DNA of 64,000 nucleotides from Sphingomonas sp. (GTDB lineage: Bacteria; Pseudomonadota; Alphaproteobacteria; Sphingomonadales; Sphingomonadaceae), in assembly GCF_004799495.1 (NCBI RefSeq), contig NZ_SSMY01000011.1:372001-436000 (forward strand), read 5' to 3'. The notes beneath the pieces were generated by a model that was not told where the DNA came from, made no database searches, and worked only from the letters and a program-made list of their open reading frames with translations. The position numbers and the translations under genes were made by a program. The stretch's first letter is position 1. Each line of letters begins with the position of its first letter. Shown here in pieces: positions 28,608 through 37,450 of this stretch.

Positions 28608-29183
28608 CTAATCGCCGCCAGGGTAGCCGCACCCCCCTTCATAGCCGCGCGGTTTGGTGCCCATCACAGTAACGTATGTGATAATTTCGAAAAAGTTTTT
28701 TCTCGAGTCCACAGCCTGATTAAAATGGTGATATCCTTGTTTGCTGCAAATTGCCTCAACGTCTATCGTAAAGTTATCAACTGCTATCCCATTCTTATTG
28801 AATAGTTTGAAGGTCCAAATCCTATTTTGGTTTCCTTTGTCGTCCTCTGTTTGATTAAAATAATCGAAATCGACTATATAAGAAGTAGAATGGCTTCTGC
28901 TTTTACGGTCTATTTGTTCAATTGCCGTCAACGATAGGCCCTTGACTCGCTGCGCGTAGGAACCGCTCCAAATCCCACTGCGTAGCGTTATAGGTAATGG
29001 CCATTTGAACAGATGTTGACGGGGTGCAGTGCGCGAGCTGCGGGTGATTGCCGGGCGGGATCTGACCTCATCAGTGTGAGTCTCAACGCCATCACCGGGA
29101 AACGGCCGTGCCTCTATAAGAACAGGACTCGCCGTAACCACGAGCGCTGCCAATACGCCAAATCTGCTAATAGTGAAGTTCAT
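28608..29183 (-). CDS. exported protein of unknown function, AT-richer than neighbours
   Basis: No family is recognised. The ATG at 29183 gives a 191-residue product with a signal-like start (MNFTISRFGVLAALVVTASP). The body has 'KWPLPITLRSGIWSGSYAQR' and 'IVDFDYFNQTEDDKGNQNRI', a beta-rich look. Codon and base use differ clearly from the rest of the window (many AAA, AAT and TTT). This and the position beside a tRNA-Ala gene suggest a recent transfer. Two Cys and a Gly-rich end (GYEGGCGYPGGD) are present. Confidence 0.6.
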   Translation of the reverse strand: MNFTISRFGVLAALVVTASPVLIEARPFPGDGVETHTDEVRSRPAITRSSRTAPRQHLFKWPLPITLRSGIWSGSYAQRVKGLSLTAIEQIDRKSRSHSTSYIVDFDYFNQTEDDKGNQNRIWTFKLFNKNGIAVDNFTIDVEAICSKQGYHHFNQAVDSRKNFFEIITYVTVMGTKPRGYEGGCGYPGGD

Positions 29184-29321
29184 GGCGTGCTACCCCTCAG
29201 GATGTCTATTCACGCTCAACTTAAGGCCTTACAAAAGTCCTTTGTTTTTGCGATGTCAAGCTATTCACCGCAATTTCCGATAGGTCAGAGGCGCAGTTAT
29301 TGTCGTGGCCGAACAAGGCCG

Positions 29322-29349
29322 TTGACATGCTTCAGGCGAGGAATAGGCT
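29322..29349 (+). promoter_or_regulatory. sigma70 promoter of the DUF2844-DUF3443 pair
   Basis: TTGACA (29322-29327) and TAGGCT (29344-29349) are 16 bases apart. They lie about 60 bases before the GTG start of the DUF2844 gene. The -35 box is perfect; the -10 box is weak in the middle. Confidence 0.5.
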
Positions 29350-29410
29350 GCACGTCGACCGCAGCGCTTGGGAGGGTAGCGGCGATCGGCGTTTGAAAGG
29401 TCCCCCGGCC

Positions 29411-29890
29411 GTGTCTTTACCTCCTCGCATCACCGCAGCCGCTATCGCGACAAGTTGCTTTTTCTTCTCCCCTGTCGCGAAGGCGAAATTGGGGGAAGCG
29501 GCGTCCAGCGTCACTGGTGATCAGGCGCGGATGAACGCCCGCATCGCCTCGTTCCCAATGGGGCGGTTCATACGCCACGAACTGACGCGCCCGAACGGCG
29601 GCATGGTGCGCGAGTTCACGAACGCCAACGGCGTCGTCTTCGCGGTGACTTGGTCGGGGCCGGGCAAGCCCGATCTCAGCACCTTGCTCGGCCGCTATTT
29701 CGCGGCGTTCCAGGCGGACAGCGCCGCGACCGCGCGCGCGATGCATTCGCTGCGCCATCCGCCGCAGGTCGCGCGGACCGATCTGCAGATCCAGGCCGGC
29801 GGCCATATGGGCTGGTTCCACGGCGTGGCGTATGTGCCCTCGCTCGCACCCCCCGGTTTCTCGACCAGCGACCTGGCGGTGCAGCCATGA
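29411..29890 (+). CDS. DUF2844 family exported protein
   Basis: The function is unknown. The start was set at a GTG (29411) followed by MSLPPRITAAAIATSCFFFS with VAKA, a signal peptide. The DUF2844 pattern is clear: 'LGEAASSVTGDQARM', 'NGGMVREFTNANGVVFAVTW', 'GPGKPDLSTLLGRYF' and 'GWFHGVAYVPSLAPPGFS'. The gene overlaps the DUF3443 gene by ATGA. DUF2844 and DUF3443 genes are known to be neighbours in other bacteria, so a shared function is likely. Confidence 0.85.
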   Translation: MSLPPRITAAAIATSCFFFSPVAKAKLGEAASSVTGDQARMNARIASFPMGRFIRHELTRPNGGMVREFTNANGVVFAVTWSGPGKPDLSTLLGRYFAAFQADSAATARAMHSLRHPPQVARTDLQIQAGGHMGWFHGVAYVPSLAPPGFSTSDLAVQP

Positions 29891-31224
29891 GTGTCCGCAA
29901 GCCGCTCGGCGGCCTGTTCCTCGCGCTGGCGCTCGCGGCGTGCGGCGGCAGCGGCACGACATCCGCGGCGCCGATCGTCGTGACCCCGACACCCACGCCA
30001 ACGCCCAGCCCGACCCCGACGCCCACCGCGACGGCCAACACCGCGACGCTCACGCTCGACGCCGGGCCCGCCGAGCTCAACCAGGGCCTCAACCCGTACA
30101 CCGCGTTCAACGAGCCCTATGTCACCGTCACGATCTGCGCGCCGGGCTCGGCGACCAATTGCCAGACGATCGACCATATCATCCTCGACACCGGATCGGT
30201 CGGCCTGCGCATCATCCAGCCGGTGCTCAACGCGAGCCTGCTCGCCGCGCTCCCGACCGAGAGCGACACGTCGAACAACGCGGTCGGCGAATGCTATCAA
30301 TATGTGAATTCCTACGCGTTCGGGTCGGTGCGCACGGCGGACTTCTCGATCGCGGGGGAAAAGGTCGCGAACATGCCGTTTCAGGCGATCGGCGACAGCG
30401 GCACCTTCGCGAGCGTACCGTCGAGTTGCTCGTCGGGCGGCGGCACCTCGATCGCGACGGTGCAGGATTTCGGCGCCAACGGGATCATCGGCGTGGGCAC
30501 GACGACCACCGACTGCGGCAGCTTCTGCACGGTCAACGGCGGCTCCTCGGGGGCGATCTATTACGATTGTCCGTCGAGCGGGTGCAGCAGCATCATCGGC
30601 CGCGCCGCCAACGCCACCGCGCCGTTCCAGCAATTGCCCAATCCGGTCGCGGCCTTCCCGACCGACAACAACGGCACGATCATCACGCTCCCAACGGTGC
30701 CGCAGCACGGCCTGCCCTCGCTGACCGGTAGCGTCACTTTCGGGATCGGTACGCAGGGCGACAACAGCCTCGCCGCGACGAACGTGTTGCCGCTAACCAC
30801 TTCGTCGAGCCGGCTGGGCGCGGGCCTGCTCACCGCGACCTACAACGGCAAGCAATTGACCCAGAGCTTTCTCGACAGCGGCAGCAACGATTATTTCTTC
30901 ATCGACACCAGCCTCAATCCCTGCACCGACGCCGACCTGATCGCCTTTTACTGCCCGGCCGCGCCGACACCGCTGTCACCGTTGCTGACCGCGACCAACG
31001 GCGCGACCGCGAGCGGGGCGTTCACGCTCTACAGCCCGCTCGACGTCTCGGGCACGTCAACCGTCGCGCCGGGGCTCGGGGTCAACCCGACGCTGGTTAA
31101 ACCGCCGCTGCCGTTCGCGAACAGCTTCGATTTCGGCATCCCGTTCTTCTTCGGGCGGACGGTCTATACCGCGATCGAGGGCCGGCCGGCGGGCAACGTC
31201 AACGGGCCGTACGTCGCCTTCTGA
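29887..31224 (+). CDS. DUF3443 family lipoprotein with two aspartyl-protease-like motifs
   Basis: The function is unknown. The 445-residue product has a lipoprotein signal with lipobox LALAAC (Cys19), then a Thr/Pro-repeat linker (PTPTPTPSPTPTPT). The body has two motifs, HIILDTGSVGLRI near residue 98 and QSFLDSGSNDYFF near residue 330. They look like the D-T/S-G pair of pepsin/retropepsin-type aspartyl proteases. The fold and activity remain to be shown. Many Ser/Cys pairs (SSGCSS, DCGSFC) suggest an extracytoplasmic protein with disulfides. It follows the DUF2844 gene. Confidence 0.85.
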   Translation: MSVRKPLGGLFLALALAACGGSGTTSAAPIVVTPTPTPTPSPTPTPTATANTATLTLDAGPAELNQGLNPYTAFNEPYVTVTICAPGSATNCQTIDHIILDTGSVGLRIIQPVLNASLLAALPTESDTSNNAVGECYQYVNSYAFGSVRTADFSIAGEKVANMPFQAIGDSGTFASVPSSCSSGGGTSIATVQDFGANGIIGVGTTTTDCGSFCTVNGGSSGAIYYDCPSSGCSSIIGRAANATAPFQQLPNPVAAFPTDNNGTIITLPTVPQHGLPSLTGSVTFGIGTQGDNSLAATNVLPLTTSSSRLGAGLLTATYNGKQLTQSFLDSGSNDYFFIDTSLNPCTDADLIAFYCPAAPTPLSPLLTATNGATASGAFTLYSPLDVSGTSTVAPGLGVNPTLVKPPLPFANSFDFGIPFFFGRTVYTAIEGRPAGNVNGPYVAF

Positions 31225-31308
31225 GCGCAGTCGCCCTGCGCCGACCTTGCGCAAGACGAATCGGCTTGGCAGTCTCCCCGCGCCTTAGGGGGTCGAAAGG
31301 GGGACATC

Positions 31309-33363
31309 ATGCGCCGAATCCTGCTCGCGTCGTTGCTCGTCACGTCAGCCGCGGTTGCCGGGGGGCGCCCCGCCGAGACTCCCTCCACGCCCAAGGAACA
31401 ATTGCTCGCCCCGCCGGCCGGCGCGCGGCATTTCACGATCAGTTCGACCGCGGGGAAGCATGGCGACGTCTGGTCGTGGAAACTGCCCGACGGGCGCATC
31501 GCCTATCGGATGTCGATGTCGCTGCGCGGCTGGGTGACCGAGACCGACGAGGTCGTGACGATGGGCCCCGACCAGCGCCCGACCAATCTCGCGATCCGCG
31601 GCTTCACCGATTCGGGCGATGCGACCGAGAATTTCAGCGTCGACGGCGCCGGCAATGCGCAGTGGAAGACCGCGGTCGACGCTGGCTCCGCACCGTTCGC
31701 GGGCAAGCGCTACAACAGCTACGGCGGGCCGTGGCTCGCGAGCGAAATGGACGTCGAGGCGCTGGTCGCCGCGGGGGACAAGGGGATCGACCTGCTCCCG
31801 TCGGGCCACGCCGCGATCAGCATCGGCCAGCCGATGCAGATCGACGGGCCCAGGGGCAAGCAGACGCTCAAACTCGCCTTCATCCGCGGCTACGGCTTTT
31901 CGCCCAGCCCGGTGTGGCTCGACGCGAACAACCGTTTCTTCGGCAATGCCGGCACGATCTCGCTGCTGCCCGAAGGGTATGAGGCCGACGGTCCGAAGCT
32001 GAAGGATATCCAGGACAAGGCGACCGCGGCGATGGTCCGCGACATCGCGCATCGTTTCCTCGCGCCCGCCAACCACACGCCGACGCTGGTCGAACATGTG
32101 CTGTTGTTCGATTCGGTCGGCGGGCGGTACCTGCCCAACCGCGCGGTGCTGATTTCGGGCGGCAAGGTCACCGCGGTCGGTGCGGCGGGTACGATCAAGG
32201 CGCCCGCCGGCACGACGCGGATCGACGGGCGCGGCAAGACCTTGCTCCCCGGGCTGTGGGACTCGCACCAGCATGTCGGCGACGACTGGAACCTGCTCCA
32301 GAATGTCGCGACCGGCATGACGAACTATCGCAGCCCCGGCTCGCTGATCGAGGACGCGCTGAGCATCTACAAGCGCCGCGCGGCGGGCGATTTGCTCGCG
32401 CCCGACGGCAAGATCTCCGTGATCATCGACCGCAAGGACCCGCTCGCGGCGCAGGGCGCGCTGACCGTGTCGTCGGCGGCGGAAACGATCGCGGCGGTCG
32501 ACAAGATCAAGAAGGCCGGTCTGTGGGGGGCCAAGTTCTACACCTCGATGAACCCGGCGTGGATCGCGCCGGGTGCGAAGGAAGCGCACAGACTGGGCCT
32601 GCACGTCCACGGCCACGTCCCCGCCGGCATGCGTCCGCTCGATGCGGTGCGCGCGGGGTATGACGAGGTCACGCACATCAACTTCATCATGATGCAGGCG
32701 ATGCCGCAGGACGTGGTCGACAAGGCCAACACCGCCGCGCGGCTCGAAGGCCCGGCGAAATACGGCAAGGACGTCGACCTCGACTCGCCGATGATGAAGG
32801 CGTTCTATGCCGAGCTGTCGCGGCGCGGCACGATCATCGACCCGACGCTGACCGTGTGGGAGCCGCTGATGACCTCCGACGGCAGCGCGCTGTCGCCCGA
32901 ATATGCGCCGTTCGCCGATGTCGCGCCGCCGTCGGTCGTGCGCGGCTGGCGGATCGGCGGCTACCCGCTGTTCGGCGGGCTGACGCGCGACGATTTCCGC
33001 AAGAGCTTCGACAAGATGGTCGAACTGGTCGGCCGGCTCCACCAGGCCGGCGTGCGGATCGTCGCCGGAACCGACGGCTACGGGCTCGAACTGGTGCGCG
33101 AGCTCGAACTGTACCAGGTCGCGGGGCTGACCAACGCGCAGTCGCTCCAGACCGCGACGATCATACCGGCGCGGATGACCGGGATGGCCGACCGCGTGGG
33201 GTCGATCGCGGTGGGCAAGACGGCCGACATCATCCTGGTCGACGGCGACGTGTCGAAAGATCTCCGCAATTTGCGGCACGTCGAAACCGTGTTCCTCGAC
33301 GGCTACCGGCTGAAGGGCCAAGCGCTGCGCGACGCGAGCGGGCTGAGCGGGATGCCGCGCTAG
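31309..33363 (+). CDS. exported amidohydrolase-superfamily protein with extra N-terminal domain
   Basis: Amidohydrolases use one or two metals to hydrolyse C-N bonds. The 684-residue product has a signal peptide (MRRILLASLLVTSAAVAGG). An N-terminal domain (about 35-265) of beta type is not recognised. The amidohydrolase domain starts near 270, with metal ligands WDSHQHVG near residue 318, the lysine in GAKFYTS near 408, HVHGHV near 433, VTHIN near 455 and AGTDGYG near 588. The signature 'VGSIAVGKTADIILVDGD' comes near the end. The substrate is unknown; peptide or xenobiotic amides are possible. Confidence 0.88.
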   Translation: MRRILLASLLVTSAAVAGGRPAETPSTPKEQLLAPPAGARHFTISSTAGKHGDVWSWKLPDGRIAYRMSMSLRGWVTETDEVVTMGPDQRPTNLAIRGFTDSGDATENFSVDGAGNAQWKTAVDAGSAPFAGKRYNSYGGPWLASEMDVEALVAAGDKGIDLLPSGHAAISIGQPMQIDGPRGKQTLKLAFIRGYGFSPSPVWLDANNRFFGNAGTISLLPEGYEADGPKLKDIQDKATAAMVRDIAHRFLAPANHTPTLVEHVLLFDSVGGRYLPNRAVLISGGKVTAVGAAGTIKAPAGTTRIDGRGKTLLPGLWDSHQHVGDDWNLLQNVATGMTNYRSPGSLIEDALSIYKRRAAGDLLAPDGKISVIIDRKDPLAAQGALTVSSAAETIAAVDKIKKAGLWGAKFYTSMNPAWIAPGAKEAHRLGLHVHGHVPAGMRPLDAVRAGYDEVTHINFIMMQAMPQDVVDKANTAARLEGPAKYGKDVDLDSPMMKAFYAELSRRGTIIDPTLTVWEPLMTSDGSALSPEYAPFADVAPPSVVRGWRIGGYPLFGGLTRDDFRKSFDKMVELVGRLHQAGVRIVAGTDGYGLELVRELELYQVAGLTNAQSLQTATIIPARMTGMADRVGSIAVGKTADIILVDGDVSKDLRNLRHVETVFLDGYRLKGQALRDASGLSGMPR

Positions 33364-33369
33364 CGCGAG

Positions 33370-34248
33370 TCACTCCGCAGGCGCGAGCTTGTCCTGCGTC
33401 TTCGTCTCGAAGTCGCTCGCGTCGTGGCGTTCGTGGAGCTGGCTCGCCGGGTCGCCCATCACGCGGTTGACCATCCGCCCGCGCTTGACCGCCGGGCGCG
33501 CGAAGATCTGGTCGGTCCAGCGGATGACGTTCGTGTACTCGTGGACCGACAGGAATTCGGCCGCATCATAGGCCAGCCCCTTGACCAGCGCGCCGTACCA
33601 CGGCGCCGCCGCCATGTCGGCGATCGTATAGTCCGGCCCGCCGAGATACTCGCTCTCGCCCAGCCGGCGGTCGAGCACGTCGAGCTGCCGCTTCACCTCC
33701 ATCGCATAGCGGTCGATCGGATATTCCTGCTTGGTCGGCGCATAGGCGTAGAAATGCCCGAACCCGCCGCCCAGGAACGGCGCCGACCCCATCTGCCACA
33801 TCAGCCACGACAGGACTTCCGCACGCGCCGGATAGTCGGCGGGCAGAAACGCCCCGAACTTCTCCGCCAGATAGACCAGGATCGCGCCCGATTCGAACAC
33901 GCGCACCGGGGCGGCGGGATCGGTATGATCGACCAGCGCCGGGATCTTGGAATTGGGATTGGCGGCGACGAACCCGCTGCCGAACTGGTCGCCCTGGTTG
34001 ATGCGGATCAGCCACGCATCGTACTCCGCGCCTGCGTGCCCCAGCGCGAGCAACTCCTCGAGCATCACCGTCACCTTCACCCCGTTGGGCGTCGCCAGCG
34101 AATAAAGCTGCAACGGATGCTTGCCGACCGGCAGGTCCTTGTCGTGCGTCGCGCCCGCGATCGGCCGGTTGATCGCGGCGAAGGCCCCGCCGTTCTCCTT
34201 GTTCCAGGTCCACACCTTGGGCGGCACATAGTCGGCGGCATCGGTCAC
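33370..34248 (-). CDS. yghU: glutathione S-transferase, YghU-type disulfide oxidoreductase
   Basis: YghU-like GSTs carry out disulfide-bond reduction with glutathione and may take part in redox defence. The 292-residue product is close to the E. coli family layout: 'PPKVWTWNKENGGAFAAINR', 'LPVGKHPLQLYSLATPNGVK', 'NPNSKIPALVDH' and 'YAPTKQEYPIDRYAMEVKRQ'. The start is a GTG (34248) after AAGGGAG. The gene is convergent with the amidohydrolase and divergent from the ferritin-like gene. Confidence 0.92.
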   Translation of the reverse strand: MTDAADYVPPKVWTWNKENGGAFAAINRPIAGATHDKDLPVGKHPLQLYSLATPNGVKVTVMLEELLALGHAGAEYDAWLIRINQGDQFGSGFVAANPNSKIPALVDHTDPAAPVRVFESGAILVYLAEKFGAFLPADYPARAEVLSWLMWQMGSAPFLGGGFGHFYAYAPTKQEYPIDRYAMEVKRQLDVLDRRLGESEYLGGPDYTIADMAAAPWYGALVKGLAYDAAEFLSVHEYTNVIRWTDQIFARPAVKRGRMVNRVMGDPASQLHERHDASDFETKTQDKLAPAE

Positions 34249-34369
34249 GGGCGAGCTCCCTTCGGTTGATCACCCCATGATGGGGATGCGGCTTCGAACT
34301 TAACAGGGGTTAGGGGAACTTCCCCACGCATGGTTCGTATCTGCACCGTAACGAATGCTGGAGCGCGCG

Positions 34370-34939
34370 ATGGCCGACACGACGAAACCCGAAACCGCTT
34401 TCCTGACCGATGTGAAGACGCTGCGGGCGCGCGCGAAGCAATCGCTCGACGACGGCCCGGTGATGCCGAGCTACAAGGGCAGTGTCGACCAGACGATCGA
34501 GCTGCTCCAGACCGTGGTCGCGACCGAGCTGGTCTGCGTGCTGCGCTATCAGATGCACGCGATCGCCGCCGAGGGGATCGACAGCAAGAGCGTCGCCGAG
34601 GAATTCCAGGAGCACGCCGACAGCGAGCGCGAGCATATGCTGATGGCCGCCAACCGCATCGACCAGCTGGGCGGCGTGCCCAATTTCGACCCCGCCGGCC
34701 TCGCGAGCCGCGCCGCGACCGAATACGGCAACGGCGGCAATCTGGTGCAGATGCTCAAGGACAACCTCGTCGCCGAGCGGCTGGTGATCGAGCATTACCA
34801 GGAATTGATCCGTCACTTTGGCGACGACGATCCGACCACGCGGATCATGCTCGAACACATCCTCGCCGACGAGGAGGATCACGCCGCCGACATGCACGAC
34901 CTGTTGGTGGCGCACGAGGGCAAGCCGTTCCTCAAGTGA
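34370..34939 (+). CDS. ferritin-like / Dps-like protein
   Basis: The product likely binds iron and limits oxidative damage. The start is the ATG at 34370 (MADTTKPETAFLTDVKTL) after GGAG. The 189-residue helical bundle has paired metal-type motifs: TVVATELVCVLRYQMHA, then EFQEHADSEREHM, then HYQELIRHF and LADEEDHAADM. These E-x6-Y and E-x-x-H patterns fit the ferritin-like di-iron fold; DPSL or bacterioferritin-like is the likely subfamily. It is directly followed by an FAD oxidoreductase gene (GTGA overlap). Confidence 0.87.
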   Translation: MADTTKPETAFLTDVKTLRARAKQSLDDGPVMPSYKGSVDQTIELLQTVVATELVCVLRYQMHAIAAEGIDSKSVAEEFQEHADSEREHMLMAANRIDQLGGVPNFDPAGLASRAATEYGNGGNLVQMLKDNLVAERLVIEHYQELIRHFGDDDPTTRIMLEHILADEEDHAADMHDLLVAHEGKPFLK

Positions 34940-36159
34940 GCCGATCGACGCTCGGGCTGACCGAGCATCGCGACTTGCGCGGGGGTTGCCCGTGCTGGAC
35001 CGCCGATATCGACGATGTCCCGCCGTCCGACCCGTTGCCGAATGGCGCGGTCGATATCGCAATCGTCGGCGCGGGGGTTGTCGGCGCGATGCTGGCCGAC
35101 CGGCTGACCGCCGAGGGGCGCCGCGTACTGCTGCTCGACCGCCGCCCGCCCGCGCACGGCAGCACCGCCGCCTCGACCGCGTTGGTGATGTGGGCGGCGG
35201 ACATGCCGCTGACGCACCTCGCGCGCACGATCGGCGAGAAAGAGGCCGCGCGGCGCTGGCGGCGAGTGCGCGACGCGATGCGGCGGCTCGCCGAGCACAT
35301 CGACGCGAGCGGCATCGACTGCACGCGGATCGACCGGCCCGAACTGTATCTCGCGGGCACGCTGCTCGATGAGGAGGCGCTGCGTGCCGAGGGCGAGATG
35401 CGCGCCGCACATGGCTTGCCCTCGACCTTCCTCGATGCGCCGGCCGTCGCCGAGCGCTTCGGCATCGCACCACGCGCCGCGTTGCTGTCGGACAGCTGCT
35501 ACGAAGTCGATCCGGTGGGGCTGACCCACGGGCTGCTGCGCCGGGCGCGGGCCCGCGGCGCGTCGGTCCATTTCCCGTGCGACGTCGTCGGGATCGAGGG
35601 CAATGCGCTGATGCTCGACGGCGGTGGCCGGATCGAGGCGACCGACATCATCCTCGCCTCGGGCTACGAGCGCGCGACATGGTTCCTGCCGCCCGCCTTC
35701 TCGCTCGGGTCGAGCTACGCCATCGCCACCGCACCGGGCACCGCGCCGCTGTGGCGGCAAGACGCAATGATCTGGGAAGCGTCGGCGCCCTATCTCTACA
35801 CCCGTGCGACCGCCGACGGCCGCGTGATCGCCGGCGGCGAGGACGAGGATTTCGCCGACGCGCGGCAACGCGACGCGCTGATCGGCGCAAAGAGCGGGAC
35901 GATCGCGGGCAAGCTCGCCGCGATGATCGGCGTGCCCGATGTGGCAATCGACTGCGCGTGGAGCGCCGCGTTCGGCGGCTCGCCCGACGGCCTTCCCGCG
36001 ATCGGGCGGGTCAAGGGCCGAGACCAACTCCGGCTGGCTAGCGCGTTCGGCGGCAACGGCGTGTCGTTCGCCGCGCTCGCGGCGGAGATTATCGCGGGGG
36101 AGTTGGCAGGGAAACCCGATCGCGATGCCGGGTGCTTCGACCCGCACCGCTTTTCTTAA
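34936..36159 (+). CDS. FAD-dependent oxidoreductase (DAO family)
   Basis: The enzyme oxidises an amine or hydroxy substrate with FAD. The start is a GTG (34936) that overlaps the ferritin-like stop. The 407-residue product has the dinucleotide motif DIAIVGAGVVGAMLADRLTA near residue 40 and 'ILASGYERATWF' of the DAO fold. The C-terminal FAD motif is 'LRLASAFGGNGVSFA'. The N-terminus (LGLTEHRDLRGGCPCWTADID) has a Cys pair. No specific substrate is predictable. A palindromic repeat follows at once (36162-36252). Confidence 0.88.
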   Translation: MSRSTLGLTEHRDLRGGCPCWTADIDDVPPSDPLPNGAVDIAIVGAGVVGAMLADRLTAEGRRVLLLDRRPPAHGSTAASTALVMWAADMPLTHLARTIGEKEAARRWRRVRDAMRRLAEHIDASGIDCTRIDRPELYLAGTLLDEEALRAEGEMRAAHGLPSTFLDAPAVAERFGIAPRAALLSDSCYEVDPVGLTHGLLRRARARGASVHFPCDVVGIEGNALMLDGGGRIEATDIILASGYERATWFLPPAFSLGSSYAIATAPGTAPLWRQDAMIWEASAPYLYTRATADGRVIAGGEDEDFADARQRDALIGAKSGTIAGKLAAMIGVPDVAIDCAWSAAFGGSPDGLPAIGRVKGRDQLRLASAFGGNGVSFAALAAEIIAGELAGKPDRDAGCFDPHRFS

Positions 36160-36161
36160 CT

Positions 36162-36252
36162 CCCCTCCCGCTCGCGGGAGGGGCCGGGGGAGGGCGTGTC
36201 ACCCAACAAAGCGCCCTTGCCCTCCCCTAGCCCCTCCCGCAAGCGGGAGGGG
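36162..36252. repeat. REP-like element with two hairpins
   Basis: Two hairpins, CCCCTCCCG..GCGGGAGGGG (36162-36183) and CCCCTCCCGC..GCGGGAGGGG (36231-36252), flank a short stem (GGGCG with CGCCC). It fills most of the gap between the FAD gene and dinB. Confidence 0.75.
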
Positions 36253-36258
36253 ACAGCG

Positions 36259-37323
36259 TTACGCAACCGGCAACGCCAGCTGATCCGCCTCGTCGAGCGG
36301 CGCCATCGAGGCGAGCGTCACACCGATCAGCCGGATGCCCGTGCGCAACGGGAACAGCGTCGCGACGAGCCGTTCGGACACCGCGATCAGGTCGGCGTGG
36401 CTCGCGACCGGCGCAGTCAGCGTTTTCGACCGCGTGACGATGCGGAAATCGGCGTAGCGCGCCTTCACCACCACCGTCTTGCCCGACGTGCGCGTGCGCT
36501 CGACCCAGTCCCACACCTGGTCGGCCATGCGCCGCACCGCCGCCAGAACCTCATCCGGTGTCTCAAGATCGTGTTCGAACGTTGTCTCCGAGCCTGAAGA
36601 TTTGCGCGGTCGGTCGGGCGTCACTTCGCGATCGTCCTCGCCGTGCGCGATCTTGTGGTACCAGGCCCCCGATTTGCCGAAATGCGCGATCAGAAACGCC
36701 GGGTCGCGCGCGCGCAGATCGGCGCCGGTCGCGATGCCGAGCAGGTTGAGCTTCTCCGCGGTCTTGGGTCCGATGCCGTGGAACCGCCCGACCGGCAGCG
36801 TCGCGACGAAATCCGCCCCCTGCCCCGGCGGGATGACGAACTGGCCGTTGGGCTTGTTCTGGTCCGACGCGAGCTTGGCGAGAAACTTGTTGTACGAAAT
36901 CCCCGCCGACGCGGTCAGCCGCGTCACGTCGAGGATGCGTGCGCGGATTTCAGCTGCCGTGGCAGTAGCCGACGGTAACCCCTTGAGATTGGCCGTCACG
37001 TCGAGATAGGCCTCGTCGAGCGACAGCGGTTCGACCAGTGGCGTGTAATCGTGGAAGATCTCGCGGATCTGCCGCGACACATGGCGATAGACGTCGAAGC
37101 GGTGCGGCACGAACACGAGGTCGGGACAGCGCCGCAGCGCGACCACCGACGGCATCGCCGACCGCACGCCGAACGTGCGCGCTTCGTAGCTCGCCGCCGC
37201 GACCACGCCGCGCCCGGTCGCCGATCCGACCGCGACCGGTCTGCCCCTGAGCGCAGGGTCGTCGCGCTGCTCGACCGAGGCGAAGAACGCATCCATGTCG
37301 ACGTGGATGATCTTGCGCGTCAC
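36259..37323 (-). CDS. dinB: DNA polymerase IV (Y family)
   Basis: Pol IV is an error-prone, translesion DNA polymerase. The metal-binding residues are in KIIHVDMDAFFASVEQRD and in 'VEPLSLDEAYLDVTANL' (SLDEAYLD). The HhH-type region 'PVGRFHGIGPKTAEKLNLLG' follows. The start was set at a GTG (37323, protein MTRKIIHVDMD), since an upstream TTG (37359) has no clear ribosome binding site. Length is 354 residues. There is no LexA box visible before it. Confidence 0.93.
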   Translation of the reverse strand: MTRKIIHVDMDAFFASVEQRDDPALRGRPVAVGSATGRGVVAAASYEARTFGVRSAMPSVVALRRCPDLVFVPHRFDVYRHVSRQIREIFHDYTPLVEPLSLDEAYLDVTANLKGLPSATATAAEIRARILDVTRLTASAGISYNKFLAKLASDQNKPNGQFVIPPGQGADFVATLPVGRFHGIGPKTAEKLNLLGIATGADLRARDPAFLIAHFGKSGAWYHKIAHGEDDREVTPDRPRKSSGSETTFEHDLETPDEVLAAVRRMADQVWDWVERTRTSGKTVVVKARYADFRIVTRSKTLTAPVASHADLIAVSERLVATLFPLRTGIRLIGVTLASMAPLDEADQLALPVA

Positions 37324-37450
37324 GCGAGCGGGAATGCCGGTTGCGGTCGGGCTTGGCAATGTGCTGTCGCAGATCAGTGACTTTGCCCGCGCGATCGACT
37401 AGGGCAGCAATGCCGGTCGGTGGGGATTCGGCGTGTTAAAAGAGGGTGTT

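Noticed and set aside
29887..30060. Possible tandem repeat or CRISPR-like array in the Thr/Pro-coding stretch
   Set aside because: It is a short ACC/CCG codon repeat that encodes a lipoprotein linker, with no spacer structure. No CRISPR array was seen anywhere.
31345..33321. A 658-codon minus-strand frame opposite the amidohydrolase
   Set aside because: Same GC-driven shadow effect; Arg/His-rich composition and no start signal or motif.
34271..34283. Short palindrome CCCCATGATGGGG before the ferritin-like gene
   Set aside because: Only 13 bases; no T-run, no second copy; could be chance.
34315..34345. GGAAC before the ferritin-like gene as an EcfG promoter
   Set aside because: The following GTT is only 13 bases away, so spacing does not fit the 16-17 rule.
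36259..37359. TTG start for dinB at 37359
   Set aside because: No ribosome binding site in front; the GTG at 37323 gives the usual N-terminus.
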